Made by a program: the position numbers and the translations under genes
Notes under the pieces: generated by a model
Database searches by the model: none
What the model was told of the DNA's origin: nothing
Seen by the model: only the letters and a program-made list of their open reading frames with translations
Assembly: GCF_014863545.1 (NCBI RefSeq)
Contig: NZ_CP062260.1
Location: 6,531,501 to 6,595,500 of the forward strand
Direction of reading: 5' to 3'
DNA length: 64,000 bases
DNA from: Paenibacillus sp. JNUCC32
Lineage (GTDB): Bacteria; Bacillota; Bacilli; Paenibacillales; Paenibacillaceae
Shown here: positions 46,073 through 55,424 of the stretch, piece after piece
Numbering within the stretch: position 1 is the stretch's first letter
How the letters are laid out: each line of letters begins with the position of its first letter

Positions 46073-46098
46073 TAAATGTTTTAGTACTAAAGTATTTA
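46073..46098 (+). promoter_or_regulatory. Probable MarR operator
   Basis: A 26-bp inverted repeat, TAAAT-nn-TTTAGTACTAAA-nn-ATTTA, with a perfect 12-bp core palindrome at 46080-46091. It starts about 11 bases after the predicted transcription start. A partial copy (TAAATGTTTAGAAA) lies just before it. It is a typical site for autorepression by the MarR protein encoded next. Confidence 0.65.
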
Positions 46099-46122
46099 GA
46101 GGCGAAGGAGAGGGTGTCTCTA

Positions 46123-46155
46123 TTGAAGGAGTGCTGGACCATTAAAGGAGTGTAA
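46123..46155 (+). CDS. Possible 10-codon leader peptide before marR
   Basis: TTG AAG GAG TGC TGG ACC ATT AAA GGA GTG TAA encodes a ten-residue peptide. GGAGAGGG lies seven bases upstream. Its last codons contain the marR ribosome site (AAAGGAG), so its translation could affect marR. No other support exists. Confidence 0.25.
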   Translation: MKECWTIKGV

Positions 46156-46163
46156 AAAAATAC

Positions 46164-46613
46164 ATGTCCATGCGGAATGAAATTCTGGAGTTGGAGATGC
46201 TATTTAAGAAGATGCTTCGGACTGTGCAGAATGAATGGCAGAAGGAGGGGTTCCCTAAGCTTGGGAGAACTCAGTACACCGCCTTGGAGAAGCTCCACGA
46301 ACAGGGTGCTTTGAGATTGTCTGACTTGGCGGATTCCATTCATGTGACGTGCGGTGCGGTCACGGGCATATCCGATAAATTGATCGAAGGCGGATTCGCG
46401 CGCCGCGTAAGGGATACAACCGACCGCAGGGTCATCCATCTGGAGATTACGCCGCTCGGGCGGGAGCTGATCGAGCAGTTGGCCAATAAACGCGCCGAAC
46501 TGAGCGATTTGTTATATGGTTTTCTAACAGATGAAGAGGTTAGGCAGTTGAGTTCCCTGTACCGCAAAATTTTGACGAATGTTGAGTATATCCAAGGTCA
46601 GCTGTCCACATAG
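46164..46613 (+). CDS. MarR family transcriptional regulator
   Basis: 149 residues. The winged helix covers about residues 30-100 (LGRTQYTALEKLHEQGALRLSDLADSIHVTCGAVTGISDKLIEGGFARRVRDTTDRRVIHLEIT), with the DxRxxxxxLT wing motif in the form DRRVIHLEIT. Flanking helices form the dimer. AAAGGAG lies about 11 bases upstream. It is followed after 56 bases by an MFS drug exporter and preceded by a consensus promoter with a palindromic operator, so it probably represses both genes until an antimicrobial or phenolic ligand is bound. Confidence 0.9.
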   Translation: MSMRNEILELEMLFKKMLRTVQNEWQKEGFPKLGRTQYTALEKLHEQGALRLSDLADSIHVTCGAVTGISDKLIEGGFARRVRDTTDRRVIHLEITPLGRELIEQLANKRAELSDLLYGFLTDEEVRQLSSLYRKILTNVEYIQGQLST

Positions 46614-46669
46614 AACAAACATGCTATTGATATGAACGAACTTACTTAGAAAGAGAGTGAAAGCTTCCG

Positions 46670-48175
46670 ATGAATACCCATACTGCTGCTCGCCCCGGCG
46701 AGCCTGTCAAGAAAGGCCCCATCATTGCCGCATTAATGATTGGCGCTTTTGTCGCCATTCTTAACCAGACTTTGATGAATGTTGCTCTGCCGAGCATCAT
46801 GGAAAATTTAAGCATCAAACCGACGGTAGCCCAGTGGCTGACCACAGGCTTTATGCTGGTGAACGGAGTGCTGATTCCCGTTACCGCCTACCTGATAGCG
46901 CGATTCTCGACCAGGCAGCTGTTCATCAGCGCCATGACGCTGTTTACGATCGGCACCTTGCTGTGTGCCATCAGCCCTAACTTCGCATTCCTTCTAACCG
47001 GACGCCTCGTTCAGGCAGCGGGTGCAGGAATTCTCATGCCGCTTATGACCGTCGTATTTCTGAACATTTTCCCTATCGAGAACCGCGGTAAAGCCATGGG
47101 GATGATGGGGATCGCCATGATTTTTGCTCCTGCGATCGGTCCTACGCTTTCCGGATATATCGTGGAGCATTACGATTGGCGGGTGCTGTTCTACATGATC
47201 CTGCCTTTCTCCGTTATCGCTACGTTAATCGGGGTCTTCTTCCTTAAAAACGTGACCGAGGTCAGCCGGCCCAAGCTGGACATGATCGCTGTCATTTTGT
47301 CGACGCTCGGCTTCGGCGGCTTGCTCTACGGCTTCAGTGACGCCGGGAACGACGGCTGGTCCAGCACGCCGGTCGTGACGACCCTTGCGGTCGGCACGGT
47401 TGCCCTCATCCTGTTTGTATGGCGGGAAATGAAGGCCGACAATCCGATGCTGGAATTCCGTATATTTAAGTACAACATGTTTACGTTAACGACCTTGATC
47501 AATGTCATCGTCACGATGGCGATGTATGCCGGGATGATCCTGCTGCCGATTTATCTGCAGCAGATTCGCGGGTTTACGCCGGTGGAATCCGGTCTGCTCA
47601 TGCTTCCCGGCGCGATTCTGATGGGGATTATGTCACCCATCACGGGCGCGATATTCGATAAGGTTGGCGCAAGATGGCTGGCTGTTATCGGTCTGGCGAT
47701 AACGGTCATTACGACGTGGGAGTTCAGTAATCTGACCGAAACGATGTCTTACGGCCAGATTATGATTATCTATACGGCCCGCATGTTCGGTATGTCGATG
47801 CTCATGATGCCGATTCAGACCGCGGGATTGAATCAGCTGCCGCGGAGCTTGAACGCCCATGGTACGGCCATGTCGAATACACTCCGCATGGTTTCCGGCT
47901 CGATCGGAACCGCGATCCTCGTTACCGTCATGTCCACCCAGGCGGAGAGCCGAGGAGAAGCCTTGATGCAGTCGGGACTGTTCGATCCGAAGAATCAGGC
48001 CGACCTGCTTAAGCTGGGCAACGAAGCAACGATTTATGGCATTAACTATGCCTTTGTTATTGCCACCTGGATCAGCGTGGTTTCCTTGATTTTGGCTTTC
48101 TTCATCAAGAAGACGAAGCCGGCGGAAGAGCCGAAGGCAGCCGGAAGCCGGGAGGCTGCAGCAACGAACGCTTAA
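46670..48175 (+). CDS. MFS multidrug efflux transporter, DHA2 (EmrB/QacA) family
   Basis: 501 residues with about 14 helices, the mark of the DHA2 subfamily. Motif A is present in weak form (ARFSTRQLFISAM) and motif C in GIAMIFAPAIGPTLSGYIVEHYDWR. The N-terminal helix segment ALMIGAFVAILNQTLMNVALPSIMENL is typical of EmrB. It should expel drugs or toxic compounds with the proton gradient. Partner MarR gene is upstream. A strong terminator follows. Confidence 0.92.
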   Translation: MNTHTAARPGEPVKKGPIIAALMIGAFVAILNQTLMNVALPSIMENLSIKPTVAQWLTTGFMLVNGVLIPVTAYLIARFSTRQLFISAMTLFTIGTLLCAISPNFAFLLTGRLVQAAGAGILMPLMTVVFLNIFPIENRGKAMGMMGIAMIFAPAIGPTLSGYIVEHYDWRVLFYMILPFSVIATLIGVFFLKNVTEVSRPKLDMIAVILSTLGFGGLLYGFSDAGNDGWSSTPVVTTLAVGTVALILFVWREMKADNPMLEFRIFKYNMFTLTTLINVIVTMAMYAGMILLPIYLQQIRGFTPVESGLLMLPGAILMGIMSPITGAIFDKVGARWLAVIGLAITVITTWEFSNLTETMSYGQIMIIYTARMFGMSMLMMPIQTAGLNQLPRSLNAHGTAMSNTLRMVSGSIGTAILVTVMSTQAESRGEALMQSGLFDPKNQADLLKLGNEATIYGINYAFVIATWISVVSLILAFFIKKTKPAEEPKAAGSREAAATNA

Positions 48176-48200
48176 GCCGCCTCAAATTCAAGCACGCCAT

Positions 48201-48245
48201 AAAAAGGGTGTCCCATCCGTTTAACAACGGAGGGACACCCTTTTT
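48201..48245 (+). terminator. Intrinsic terminator after the MFS gene
   Basis: AAAAAGGGTGTCCC-ATCCGTT pairs with AACGGAGGGACACCCTTTTT around a small loop, with a T5 tail. Confidence 0.92.
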
Positions 48246-48297
48246 CATGTTCCTATGTGTATATTCAATGCACGGGCTTTAACAACATGTGACGCCG

Positions 48298-48465
48298 TCA
48301 CATACTTCGTCTGCGTCCGGTAAAGAGAGAGATCACAAACAGGACAACGAAGACGAAGAACAGAACCTTCGCGATACTGGCTGCAGCCTCAACGATGCCG
48401 AAGAAGCCGAAGATCCCTGCAATCAGTGCAACCACCAGAAAAATTACGGACCATTTTAACATCAT
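48298..48465 (-). CDS. DUF1328 family small membrane protein (YtjA-like)
   Basis: 55 residues. [20 protein letters not shown] begins the chain and the rest ([32 protein letters not shown]) gives a second helix and a basic end: the full pattern of DUF1328/YtjA proteins. AGGGTG precedes the first of two ATGs. On the minus strand, a SigB-type motif (GTTTCA-N14-GGTTAA) lies about 140 bases upstream, which fits general stress induction. The gene is divergent from a DUF948 gene. Confidence 0.88.
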   Translation of the reverse strand: MMLKWSVIFLVVALIAGIFGFFGIVEAAASIAKVLFFVFVVLFVISLFTGRRRSM

Positions 48466-48601
48466 ATTCACCCTGCTTTCTTCATCGATTTTATTGGATA
48501 GATCGCATGTCATCGCATGCTGCTCCAAGTAAGGAGCTCTTATCCAATTTGAAGATCGGTAGGGGCCATCGGCGTTGCCGCAGCGCCCTTCGTAGTGTTC
48601 T

Positions 48602-48627
48602 TTAACCGGGGCGGCAGGGGATGAAAC
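48602..48627 (-). promoter_or_regulatory. SigB-type promoter of the DUF1328 gene
   Basis: On the minus strand: GTTTCA (48627-48622), 14 bases, GGTTAA (48607-48602). The same motif with the same spacing precedes the 17M-type stress gene and, with one change, rsbV. Confidence 0.6.
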
Positions 48628-48666
48628 AAGCTGGAGAACAGTGGCATGGATGGCAAGGAACCCTTT

Positions 48667-48692
48667 GTTTCGTGAGGTTGGGGATAGGGTAA
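48667..48692 (+). promoter_or_regulatory. SigB-type promoter of the DUF948 gene
   Basis: GTTTCG (48667-48672), 14 bases, GGGTAA (48687-48692), about 50 bases before the start codon. It resembles the Bacillus SigB consensus GTTTAA-N12-15-GGGTAT. Confidence 0.6.
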
Positions 48693-48740
48693 CTATTGCG
48701 TATCCGAAACCAAACATAACTTGAAAGCGAGGGACAACGT

Positions 48741-49262
48741 ATGCTAACTCAAATCAGTGTTGCCATTATTGCCGTGGCATTTGCGGTTCTCGTATTCTTC
48801 TTGATCAAGACATTGAAGGCGGCCACGCAATCGCTCGAAAAGGTAACACAAACGCTTCAGGAAGTACAAAAGACGGTCGACGAATTGAGTTATGAAGTGA
48901 AGCAGACCATTCGAAATACGAACGATATTACGGTGGATGTTCAGCATAAGATGAAACAAATTGATCCGGTTATGGATACCGTCAAAAACCTGGGAGAAGC
49001 TTTAAGCGAAGTCACTTATGCGGTGAAGCAAATATCCGCCGGCATGGTTAGCCGCTTTAAGCAATCCCGGATAGAGCAGAAGAAAGAGCAGCCCGCCCGC
49101 ATGGAAGTGCCTTTGACGGCACAAGATCGCACGTTCCAGTCGTATGACGCCGTCTATCAGAAGACGGAAGCGGAAGAAAAGTCCCGCAGCCGGAACTGGC
49201 TGTCCTACGTGGACACGGCAGTTGGCCTGTGGAACAGTTTCCGTCGTCAAAAAGCCAGATAA
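48741..49262 (+). CDS. DUF948 domain protein (general-stress, YtxG-like)
   Basis: 173 residues. One N-terminal helix ([22 protein letters not shown]) is followed by a long coiled coil (about 27-110, [41 protein letters not shown]) and a polar C-terminal tail. This matches DUF948/YtxG, a SigB-controlled protein family of B. subtilis. A SigB-type motif lies upstream. A secreted-protein gene follows after 56 bases on the same strand. Confidence 0.85.
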   Translation: MLTQISVAIIAVAFAVLVFFLIKTLKAATQSLEKVTQTLQEVQKTVDELSYEVKQTIRNTNDITVDVQHKMKQIDPVMDTVKNLGEALSEVTYAVKQISAGMVSRFKQSRIEQKKEQPARMEVPLTAQDRTFQSYDAVYQKTEAEEKSRSRNWLSYVDTAVGLWNSFRRQKAR

Positions 49263-49318
49263 CAGGTTTAAGCCAAGCCAGGGTATAACACGGCAAGATG
49301 ATGAAAGGAGGAGGTCGC

Positions 49319-49852
49319 ATGTGGAATGTCGCACTGTTGATGGTCGGGCTCATGGTTTACTCCGGAGGTGGAGGTGCTGCGGCAGCGCAGCAGCCTGCTG
49401 CCGAGATATGGCAAGCGCCTGTAGTTCATGCCGCTGCGGATGTTGGACAAGCACACACCGGCGACAACTCTTCAGAGGGCTATGGGACGTTAAACGGGAT
49501 ATCGCTTGCGGATACCAAGCGTGATATCGTCCGCAAGCTGGGAACGCCTGCACGAATCGAGCAGGACGGGCTGAGCGGAACCACTAAGCTTCTTTATAAA
49601 GATATGGAAGTTGGAGTCCGCAACGGCTTCACGGAATATGTTCATGTCAAGCCCTCTGCCGAGTCCTTTCAGGTTGAAGGCCAGCATATAGGCATGTCAA
49701 CCGATCATGTCCGGGCATCCCTGGGTAAGCCGTATTTTAAGGCGGAGGACGGAGATGTATACCTTGAGAACCATCATGCGCTTAAGGTATACATTGACCG
49801 GGATACCGGTGAAATCGAAGGCGTCGATTTATTTTTCGATTATAGTGAATAA
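49319..49852 (+). CDS. Secreted protein with two repeated domains
   Basis: 177 residues. AAAGGAGGAGG precedes ATG 49319. A signal peptide-like stretch (MWNVALLMVGLMVYSGGGGAAAA) is followed by an Ala/Gln-rich linker and two related halves: ADTKRDIVRKLGTPARIEQDG and STDHVRASLGKPYFKAEDG, each followed by a beta hairpin. This repeat recalls the SmpA/OmlA or DUF4309-type fold. The function is unknown. It may be co-transcribed with the DUF948 gene. Confidence 0.7.
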   Translation: MWNVALLMVGLMVYSGGGGAAAAQQPAAEIWQAPVVHAAADVGQAHTGDNSSEGYGTLNGISLADTKRDIVRKLGTPARIEQDGLSGTTKLLYKDMEVGVRNGFTEYVHVKPSAESFQVEGQHIGMSTDHVRASLGKPYFKAEDGDVYLENHHALKVYIDRDTGEIEGVDLFFDYSE

Positions 49853-49856
49853 ATTT

Positions 49857-49882
49857 GTTTCAACCTTGAGAATTACGGTTAA
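49857..49882 (+). promoter_or_regulatory. SigB-type promoter of the 17M-type stress gene
   Basis: GTTTCA (49857-49862), 14 bases, GGTTAA (49877-49882), about 58 bases before the start codon; hexamers and spacing identical to the DUF1328 site. Confidence 0.65.
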
Positions 49883-49939
49883 TAACCAATGGACTATAAC
49901 CTAAATTGAGGTTTAACACTATTAGGGGAGGTTTTCACA

Positions 49940-50281
49940 ATGGAATTCACCAATACGAAGTCATATGCCAAAGTCGTGGAAAACGGGACGCAAGCGGTTC
50001 AGGAGGTTCAGAATCTACGGCAGTCCGGTTACGATCTGGATCACATTTACGTACTGGCCCATGATTCGGACAAGACGAGCCGGATTGTGGAAGCAGCCGA
50101 TGCCAATAATGTAGGCATTAAGGAAGAAGGCGTGTTTGATGCCCTGGCGAATCTGTTCCGGTCCCGCGGGGATGAGCTGCGTGCCAAAATCGTATCGCTT
50201 GGCTTTACCGAAGCCGAGGCGGGATTTTACGAGAAACAATTGGACCTTGGCAAAGTGCTCGTGATAGCCAAGAAGGATTGA
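49940..50281 (+). CDS. General stress protein 17M-like (YflT family)
   Basis: 113 residues. The start (YAKVVENGTQAVQEVQNLRQSGYDLDHIYVLAHDSDKTSRIVEAADANNVG) and the end (LGFTEAEAGFYEKQLDLGKVLVIAKKD) match the YflT/general stress 17M family, a SigB-induced cytosolic protein in B. subtilis. GGGGAGG precedes the ATG. A SigB-type motif lies upstream and a very long terminator hairpin downstream. The molecular role is unknown. Confidence 0.85.
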   Translation: MEFTNTKSYAKVVENGTQAVQEVQNLRQSGYDLDHIYVLAHDSDKTSRIVEAADANNVGIKEEGVFDALANLFRSRGDELRAKIVSLGFTEAEAGFYEKQLDLGKVLVIAKKD

Positions 50282-50333
50282 GGAAGCATTGAACGTTCAG
50301 CCTGGCGCTGATTCGACATAGGAGTTATAGGAC

Positions 50334-50390
50334 TTAAAACATAGATAAGGAATGAGACTATTGACGTCTCATTCCTTATCTATGTTTTAA
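50334..50390. terminator. Very long perfect terminator hairpin
   Basis: A perfect 25-bp inverted repeat (50334-50358 with 50366-50390, beginning TTAAAACATAGATAAGG) with a 7-base loop. Most terminators in this window have stems of 10-17 bp. It insulates the stress gene from the rsbY operon. Confidence 0.85.
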
Positions 50391-50532
50391 AAGAATGTTC
50401 CATATATCTATTAAAAGTGGAAGATTCAAGCTTGAGAACCTTTTTCTATGGCAAATGATCACAGGGTTATTATAGTATAATAGTAGGAAAAGGATTTCTG
50501 CCGCATAAGCCGTAACGTTAAAGGAGAGGGCA

Positions 50533-51708
50533 ATGAGAATATTAATCGTAGATGACAATCCGACTAACGTCATTATTATTCGAGAAATCTTGAAGAAGGA
50601 AAATTATCAAAATACACTATCTGCATCTTCAGCCCTGGAAATGCTGGAACACCTGGGGATCGGCGATCGCAGCCATGATCCGAATCCCCGTAGGGCGGAT
50701 ATCGATTTGGTGTTGCTCGATATGATGATGCCTGAGATGGATGGAATAGAAGCTTGCCGTATTGTTCAGCAATACGAGCATTTGAAAGATATACCGATCA
50801 TTATGGTCACCGCCGTCGGAGATTCGAAGAAGCTGGCGGAAGCGCTGGATGCCGGTGCCGTCGATTACGTCACGAAACCGATCAACAAGGTGGAGCTGAT
50901 GGCGCGGATACGCCTCGCGCTTCGGTTGAAGCACGAGAAAGACTGGCATATTGAAAGGGAACAGCGGGTCCAGGCGGAATTGAAGCTTGCGGCCATGGTT
51001 CAGAATGCCGTGTTAAGCTCGCCCATCGAAGATGAACAGCTGGAGATTCATGCGCTGTACCAGCCCTCGGCAGAGCTTGCGGGAGATTTGTATGCATGGT
51101 TTCCGCTAGGCGACGGACGTTATGGCGTGATTCTGCTGGATATGATGGGACACGGGATTACTTCGTCCCTGTTTTGCATGTTCATCGCTTCGGTGCTGAA
51201 GGATACGGTGACGACTTATGTCGAACCGGAGAAGGTGGTTCAAGAATTGAATCGCAGATTCAATCAGTTGAACCTGGGCGAACAGCTGATTCAGTACTAT
51301 TTTACGGCCATCTATCTTGTCGTGGACACTCGTTTGAAGCGGGTGGACTATGTCAACGCAGGACATCCCCCGGCTCTGTTCTTCAAGGAGGACGGCGAGG
51401 TCATGACGCTGGATCAAGGTTGCTGCCCGGTTGGCTTGTTCGACCGGATCGAGGACATGGAGCCAAGAAGCTTTCATTATGAAGGCGAAGGTCATTTGGT
51501 TATGTATACGGATGGCCTGCTCGAACTGGTAGAGGGCGGACATGACGAGAAACTGGATTACCTGAAGACGCATTTGGGCGGCCCTCACCATTGGAGAGAA
51601 GACGAAATGAAGGAACAGTATTTTGTGGATGATCCATCGCAGGAGCGAGAGGACGATAAATGCCTGGTTTGGATATCTCTTAAAAAAGGAGAGGAAACCA
51701 ATCAATGA
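50533..51708 (+). CDS. rsbY: Response regulator with PP2C phosphatase domain (RsbY-like)
   Basis: 391 residues. The receiver domain (1-130) has phospho-acceptor Asp63 in VLLDMMMPEMDG and Lys in DYVTKPIN. A linker helix is followed by a PP2C/SpoIIE phosphatase domain (about 165-385) with metal motifs ELAGDLYAWF, LLDMMGHGI and MYTDGLLEL. This is the layout of RsbY, which dephosphorylates RsbV when phosphorylated by RsbK in the B. cereus group. The ATG has AAAGGAGAGG upstream. The stop overlaps the kinase gene that follows. The name is by analogy and context. Confidence 0.85.
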   Translation: MRILIVDDNPTNVIIIREILKKENYQNTLSASSALEMLEHLGIGDRSHDPNPRRADIDLVLLDMMMPEMDGIEACRIVQQYEHLKDIPIIMVTAVGDSKKLAEALDAGAVDYVTKPINKVELMARIRLALRLKHEKDWHIEREQRVQAELKLAAMVQNAVLSSPIEDEQLEIHALYQPSAELAGDLYAWFPLGDGRYGVILLDMMGHGITSSLFCMFIASVLKDTVTTYVEPEKVVQELNRRFNQLNLGEQLIQYYFTAIYLVVDTRLKRVDYVNAGHPPALFFKEDGEVMTLDQGCCPVGLFDRIEDMEPRSFHYEGEGHLVMYTDGLLELVEGGHDEKLDYLKTHLGGPHHWREDEMKEQYFVDDPSQEREDDKCLVWISLKKGEETNQ

Positions 51709-54700
51709 AGCTTAAGAGCAAGTTAGTCATTGGGTTTACAACATTACTGGCGCTTATGCTGGTATTGACTCTGATCGGGTACGACCGGATCAGTTATATG
51801 AACAACCAGATGGACCAAATCTATCAGGAGCGTTACCAGAAGGTGCGGAACTCCAGCGGCATGCGCGGAGAAGTCAACAATATGGCGCGCGAACTTACGA
51901 ATATGATCCTGAGCAATGATCCGTCTACGTATGCGGTGTCCAAACAGGAAATCGAGACGATGACGGCACAGGCGGAGGAGTATTTCAAGGCCATCAAGGA
52001 AAGCGTAAATACCGCAGAGGAACAGCAATTGCTGGTCCGGATCGAGCGTGCGGGTAACGAATATATCGTGTATCAGAACAAGACGCTGGAACTGCTCTCT
52101 ACCAGCGACGCAGATGGGGCCAACGCACTCCGTAATTCCACCGGGCAATCGGTTCAGAATGAGATTCTGATGAGCCTGAACGAGCTTAGCAGCTACGAGA
52201 ATCAGAAGATCAATGATGATATAGCCGCAGCGCAAGCCGCTTACGACCGCTCCGTGCAAATATTCATCTACATCATGGCCGGCGGGCTTCTTATCGGAAT
52301 GCTGGTCATTTTATGGATTCTCCCAAGCATTACCCGGGGCATCAACGTGGTTTCCATGATGCTGAAGAGCTTCGGCGAAGGCAGGCTGAAGGCCATCCGC
52401 CGTATCAAGGTTACGTCCAAGGACGAGTTTGGGGACGTAGCACGAGTATTCAAAGACTTGTCCGAAGACATCATCGAGAAGCAGCGCATCGAGGAGACTT
52501 ATCTCCAGGCGCAGCGTGATCAATCCTGGCTGAACTCGAATATGGCCAGAGTCACCGAGCTGCTGGAAGGAATCAATTCCCTGGAAGAGGTCGGCCAGCG
52601 ATTTATCAGCGAATTCACGCCGATCTTGGGAGCTCATTACGGAGCCATCTATATCCGTCAGGAAGACAAACATCCGAACAAATTGGAGATGAAGGGCTCC
52701 TATGCCCATGAAGGCGGAGAAGAGCCGAAGGTTGCGTTCATGATCGGGGAAGGGCTTGTAGGCCAGGCGGCGCTCGATAAGAAGCCGGTCGTCCTGAAAG
52801 GCGCTCCTGAGGACTATATGAAGGTGGAATCCGCGTGGGGTTCATCCAAGCCGGTGTCTATCATGATCTACCCGATTCTGTTCGAGAATGAAGTGATGGG
52901 CGTCGTCGAGTTGGCTTCGTTCGAGGAAACGACATCTTTGCAGGAGCAGCTGATGTCTCAGCTAAGCCAGTCCCTCGGCATCATTCTGAACAATATCACA
53001 GGCCGACTGCGGGTCGAGCAGCTGCTGCGCGAATCCCAGGCCATGACCGAAGAGCTTCAGGTTCAATCGGAAGAGCTCCAGACGCAGCAGGAAGAGCTTC
53101 GCCGTACCAACGAGAATCTGGAGGAGCAGACCAATGCCCTCAAGCGTTCCGAGGACCTGCTGCAGCGCCAGCAGGAAGAGCTGGAGCACTACAATACCGA
53201 GCTTGTTGCCAAGACGCGTGCGCTTGAGGAACAAGTGCAGGAAGTGGAAGAGAAGAACGATGAAATCGAGAAGGCGCGAGTACAGCTCGAGCAGCAAGCG
53301 AAGCAGCTCTCGATTACAACCAAATACAAGTCGGAGTTCATGGCGAACATGTCCCACGAGCTGCGCACCCCTCTTAACAGCCTGCTGATATTGTCGCAGC
53401 TGCTGTCTGAGAACAAGGATGGGAACCTAAGCTCCAAGCAGATTGAATATGCACAGACGATTTACATGTCGGGCTCGGACCTGCTCAAAATGATTGATGA
53501 AATTCTCGACTTATCGAAAGTGGACGCCGGGAAAATGGAAATCAACTATGAAGACGTCCAGCTTCCGGATATCGAAGCCTTCGTGGAGCAGAATTTCGCC
53601 GCGGTGGCATCGCGGAAGCATATCAATTTGGGCGTTCACATTGAAGAGGATATCCCGCAAAGCATCGTGACGGACAGTCATCGCGTGAAGCAAATTCTGC
53701 GCAACCTGTTGTCGAATGCTTTCAAGTTTACGAATAGCGGCTCTGTCGAGCTGCAGGTGGAGAAGGCCGACAAGGACAAGCTTCCGGTTTACCTAAATGC
53801 CGAATCGGACTATGTGGCCTTCGCTGTCAAAGATACCGGAATCGGCATTCCGGCAGACAAAACGGATCTGATCTTTGAAGCCTTCCAGCAGGTGGACGGT
53901 ACTACTAGCCGCAAATACGGCGGGACCGGGCTTGGCCTTTCCATCAGCCGCGAGCTATCCCGCCTGTTGGGCGGGGGGATTACGGTTGAATCGGAGGAAG
54001 GCAAAGGAAGCTGCTTCACCCTCTTCCTGCCGGCAAGCCATCCAGAAGTGGCAGATGGTGCGAAGGAAGCGGCCGCAGCGATGGAGGCACCGCCGGAGAG
54101 CGCTCTGATCGTACCGAAAGCCAAGATGGTTACGAAAGAGGTTCAGCCTGCCATACAGGTAGACGATGATCGTAACCAGCTCGGACCGACGGATAAAGTG
54201 CTGCTCATCATTGAGGATGACGTGAAGTTTGCCAGAATCCTGCTCGATATGGCCAGAGGCCGCGGCTTCAAGGCTTTGGTCGCACTGCAGGGTGACATCG
54301 GACTGGAGATGGCCAAGTCGTACAGACCGGATGCCATTATTCTGGATATCCAGCTCCCGGTAATCGACGGCTGGTCCGTCATGGGCGAGCTGAAGAGCTC
54401 TGCGGTTACCCGCCATATTCCGGTGCATGTCATCTCCGTTGTGGATGAAGTGAAGCAAGGCTTAATGATGGGAGCGATCGCTTACCTGAAGAAACCTTCA
54501 AGCCGGGAAGCGCTGGAGGACGCGTTTACGCATATCCAATCCTATGCGGAAAAATCGATGAAACATCTCTTGATTGTCGAGGATGACGATATTCAGCGGA
54601 ATTCCATTATCGAATTGATCGGCCATGACGATGTGTCGATTACGGCGGCATCCACAGGCGCCGAGGCGCTCAGCGAGCTGCGTAAGCAGCGCTATGATTG

Positions 54701-55364
54701 CATGGTGCTTGATCTGATGCTGACGGATATGACAGGCTTTGAACTGCTTGACCAGATTCGCGATGACGAGAACCTGGTGGATCTGCCTATTATTATTTAC
54801 ACCGGCAAGGATTTGGATTCGAAGGAAGAGATGCAGCTTCGCAAATATGCGGAGTCGATCATCATTAAGGACGTGAAGTCCCCGGAACGGCTTTTGGATG
54901 AAACGACGCTGTTCCTGCATCGGGTTGAGGCCGATTTGCCGGAGGACAAACGTAAAATTCTGCAGAAGCTGCACAACAAGGAAGAACTGTTTGAAGGCAA
55001 GAAAATTCTGCTTGTGGATGACGATATCCGCAACGTGTTTGCCCTCTCCAGCGTGCTGGAGGGATACAATATGGAAGTGACCTTTGCCGAGAACGGCCGG
55101 GAAGCGATCGAGCTCCTTCAGCAGAATCCGGATTTCGATCTGGTGTTAATGGATATGATGATGCCGGAGATGGACGGTTATGAGGCGATGCGCCGTTTAC
55201 GCGAAATGCCGGAATTCGACAAATTGCCGATTATTGCCCTGACGGCCAAAGCCATGAAAGAGGACCGCGCGAAATGCATTGAAGCGGGTGCTTCCGATTA
55301 TATGAAGAAGCCGATTCAGACAGAGCAACTTCTTTCCCTAATGAGGGTTTGGTTGTATTCGTAA
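51705..55364 (+). CDS. rsbK: Hybrid sensor histidine kinase with three receivers (RsbK-like)
   Basis: 1219 residues. Helix 1 (8-25), a CHASE3/4HB-type periplasmic region (26-182), helix 2 (186-208), HAMP (about 209-262), a GAF domain (about 285-430), a long Glu/Gln-rich coiled coil (435-540), HisKA with His551 (MSHELRTP), HATPase (to about 785), then receivers with Asp881, Asp1003 and Asp1150. The start overlaps the rsbY stop by four bases. The architecture matches RsbK of B. cereus, which phosphorylates RsbY. The coiled coil, dense in Glu and Gln, is the likely target of the adjacent methyltransferase. Confidence 0.85.
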   Translation: MKLKSKLVIGFTTLLALMLVLTLIGYDRISYMNNQMDQIYQERYQKVRNSSGMRGEVNNMARELTNMILSNDPSTYAVSKQEIETMTAQAEEYFKAIKESVNTAEEQQLLVRIERAGNEYIVYQNKTLELLSTSDADGANALRNSTGQSVQNEILMSLNELSSYENQKINDDIAAAQAAYDRSVQIFIYIMAGGLLIGMLVILWILPSITRGINVVSMMLKSFGEGRLKAIRRIKVTSKDEFGDVARVFKDLSEDIIEKQRIEETYLQAQRDQSWLNSNMARVTELLEGINSLEEVGQRFISEFTPILGAHYGAIYIRQEDKHPNKLEMKGSYAHEGGEEPKVAFMIGEGLVGQAALDKKPVVLKGAPEDYMKVESAWGSSKPVSIMIYPILFENEVMGVVELASFEETTSLQEQLMSQLSQSLGIILNNITGRLRVEQLLRESQAMTEELQVQSEELQTQQEELRRTNENLEEQTNALKRSEDLLQRQQEELEHYNTELVAKTRALEEQVQEVEEKNDEIEKARVQLEQQAKQLSITTKYKSEFMANMSHELRTPLNSLLILSQLLSENKDGNLSSKQIEYAQTIYMSGSDLLKMIDEILDLSKVDAGKMEINYEDVQLPDIEAFVEQNFAAVASRKHINLGVHIEEDIPQSIVTDSHRVKQILRNLLSNAFKFTNSGSVELQVEKADKDKLPVYLNAESDYVAFAVKDTGIGIPADKTDLIFEAFQQVDGTTSRKYGGTGLGLSISRELSRLLGGGITVESEEGKGSCFTLFLPASHPEVADGAKEAAAAMEAPPESALIVPKAKMVTKEVQPAIQVDDDRNQLGPTDKVLLIIEDDVKFARILLDMARGRGFKALVALQGDIGLEMAKSYRPDAIILDIQLPVIDGWSVMGELKSSAVTRHIPVHVISVVDEVKQGLMMGAIAYLKKPSSREALEDAFTHIQSYAEKSMKHLLIVEDDDIQRNSIIELIGHDDVSITAASTGAEALSELRKQRYDCMVLDLMLTDMTGFELLDQIRDDENLVDLPIIIYTGKDLDSKEEMQLRKYAESIIIKDVKSPERLLDETTLFLHRVEADLPEDKRKILQKLHNKEELFEGKKILLVDDDIRNVFALSSVLEGYNMEVTFAENGREAIELLQQNPDFDLVLMDMMMPEMDGYEAMRRLREMPEFDKLPIIALTAKAMKEDRAKCIEAGASDYMKKPIQTEQLLSLMRVWLYS

Positions 55365-55424
55365 GCCGCTTTTGTGGGTAAAGTACAAGTAGCAAATAAA
55401 CACTCGGAAAGCGGTGCAAGCGTA

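Noticed and set aside
55374..55424. Upstream GTG start for the RsbM-like methyltransferase
   Set aside because: No ribosome site precedes it, and the added 17 residues lie outside the CheR domain. It cannot be fully excluded.
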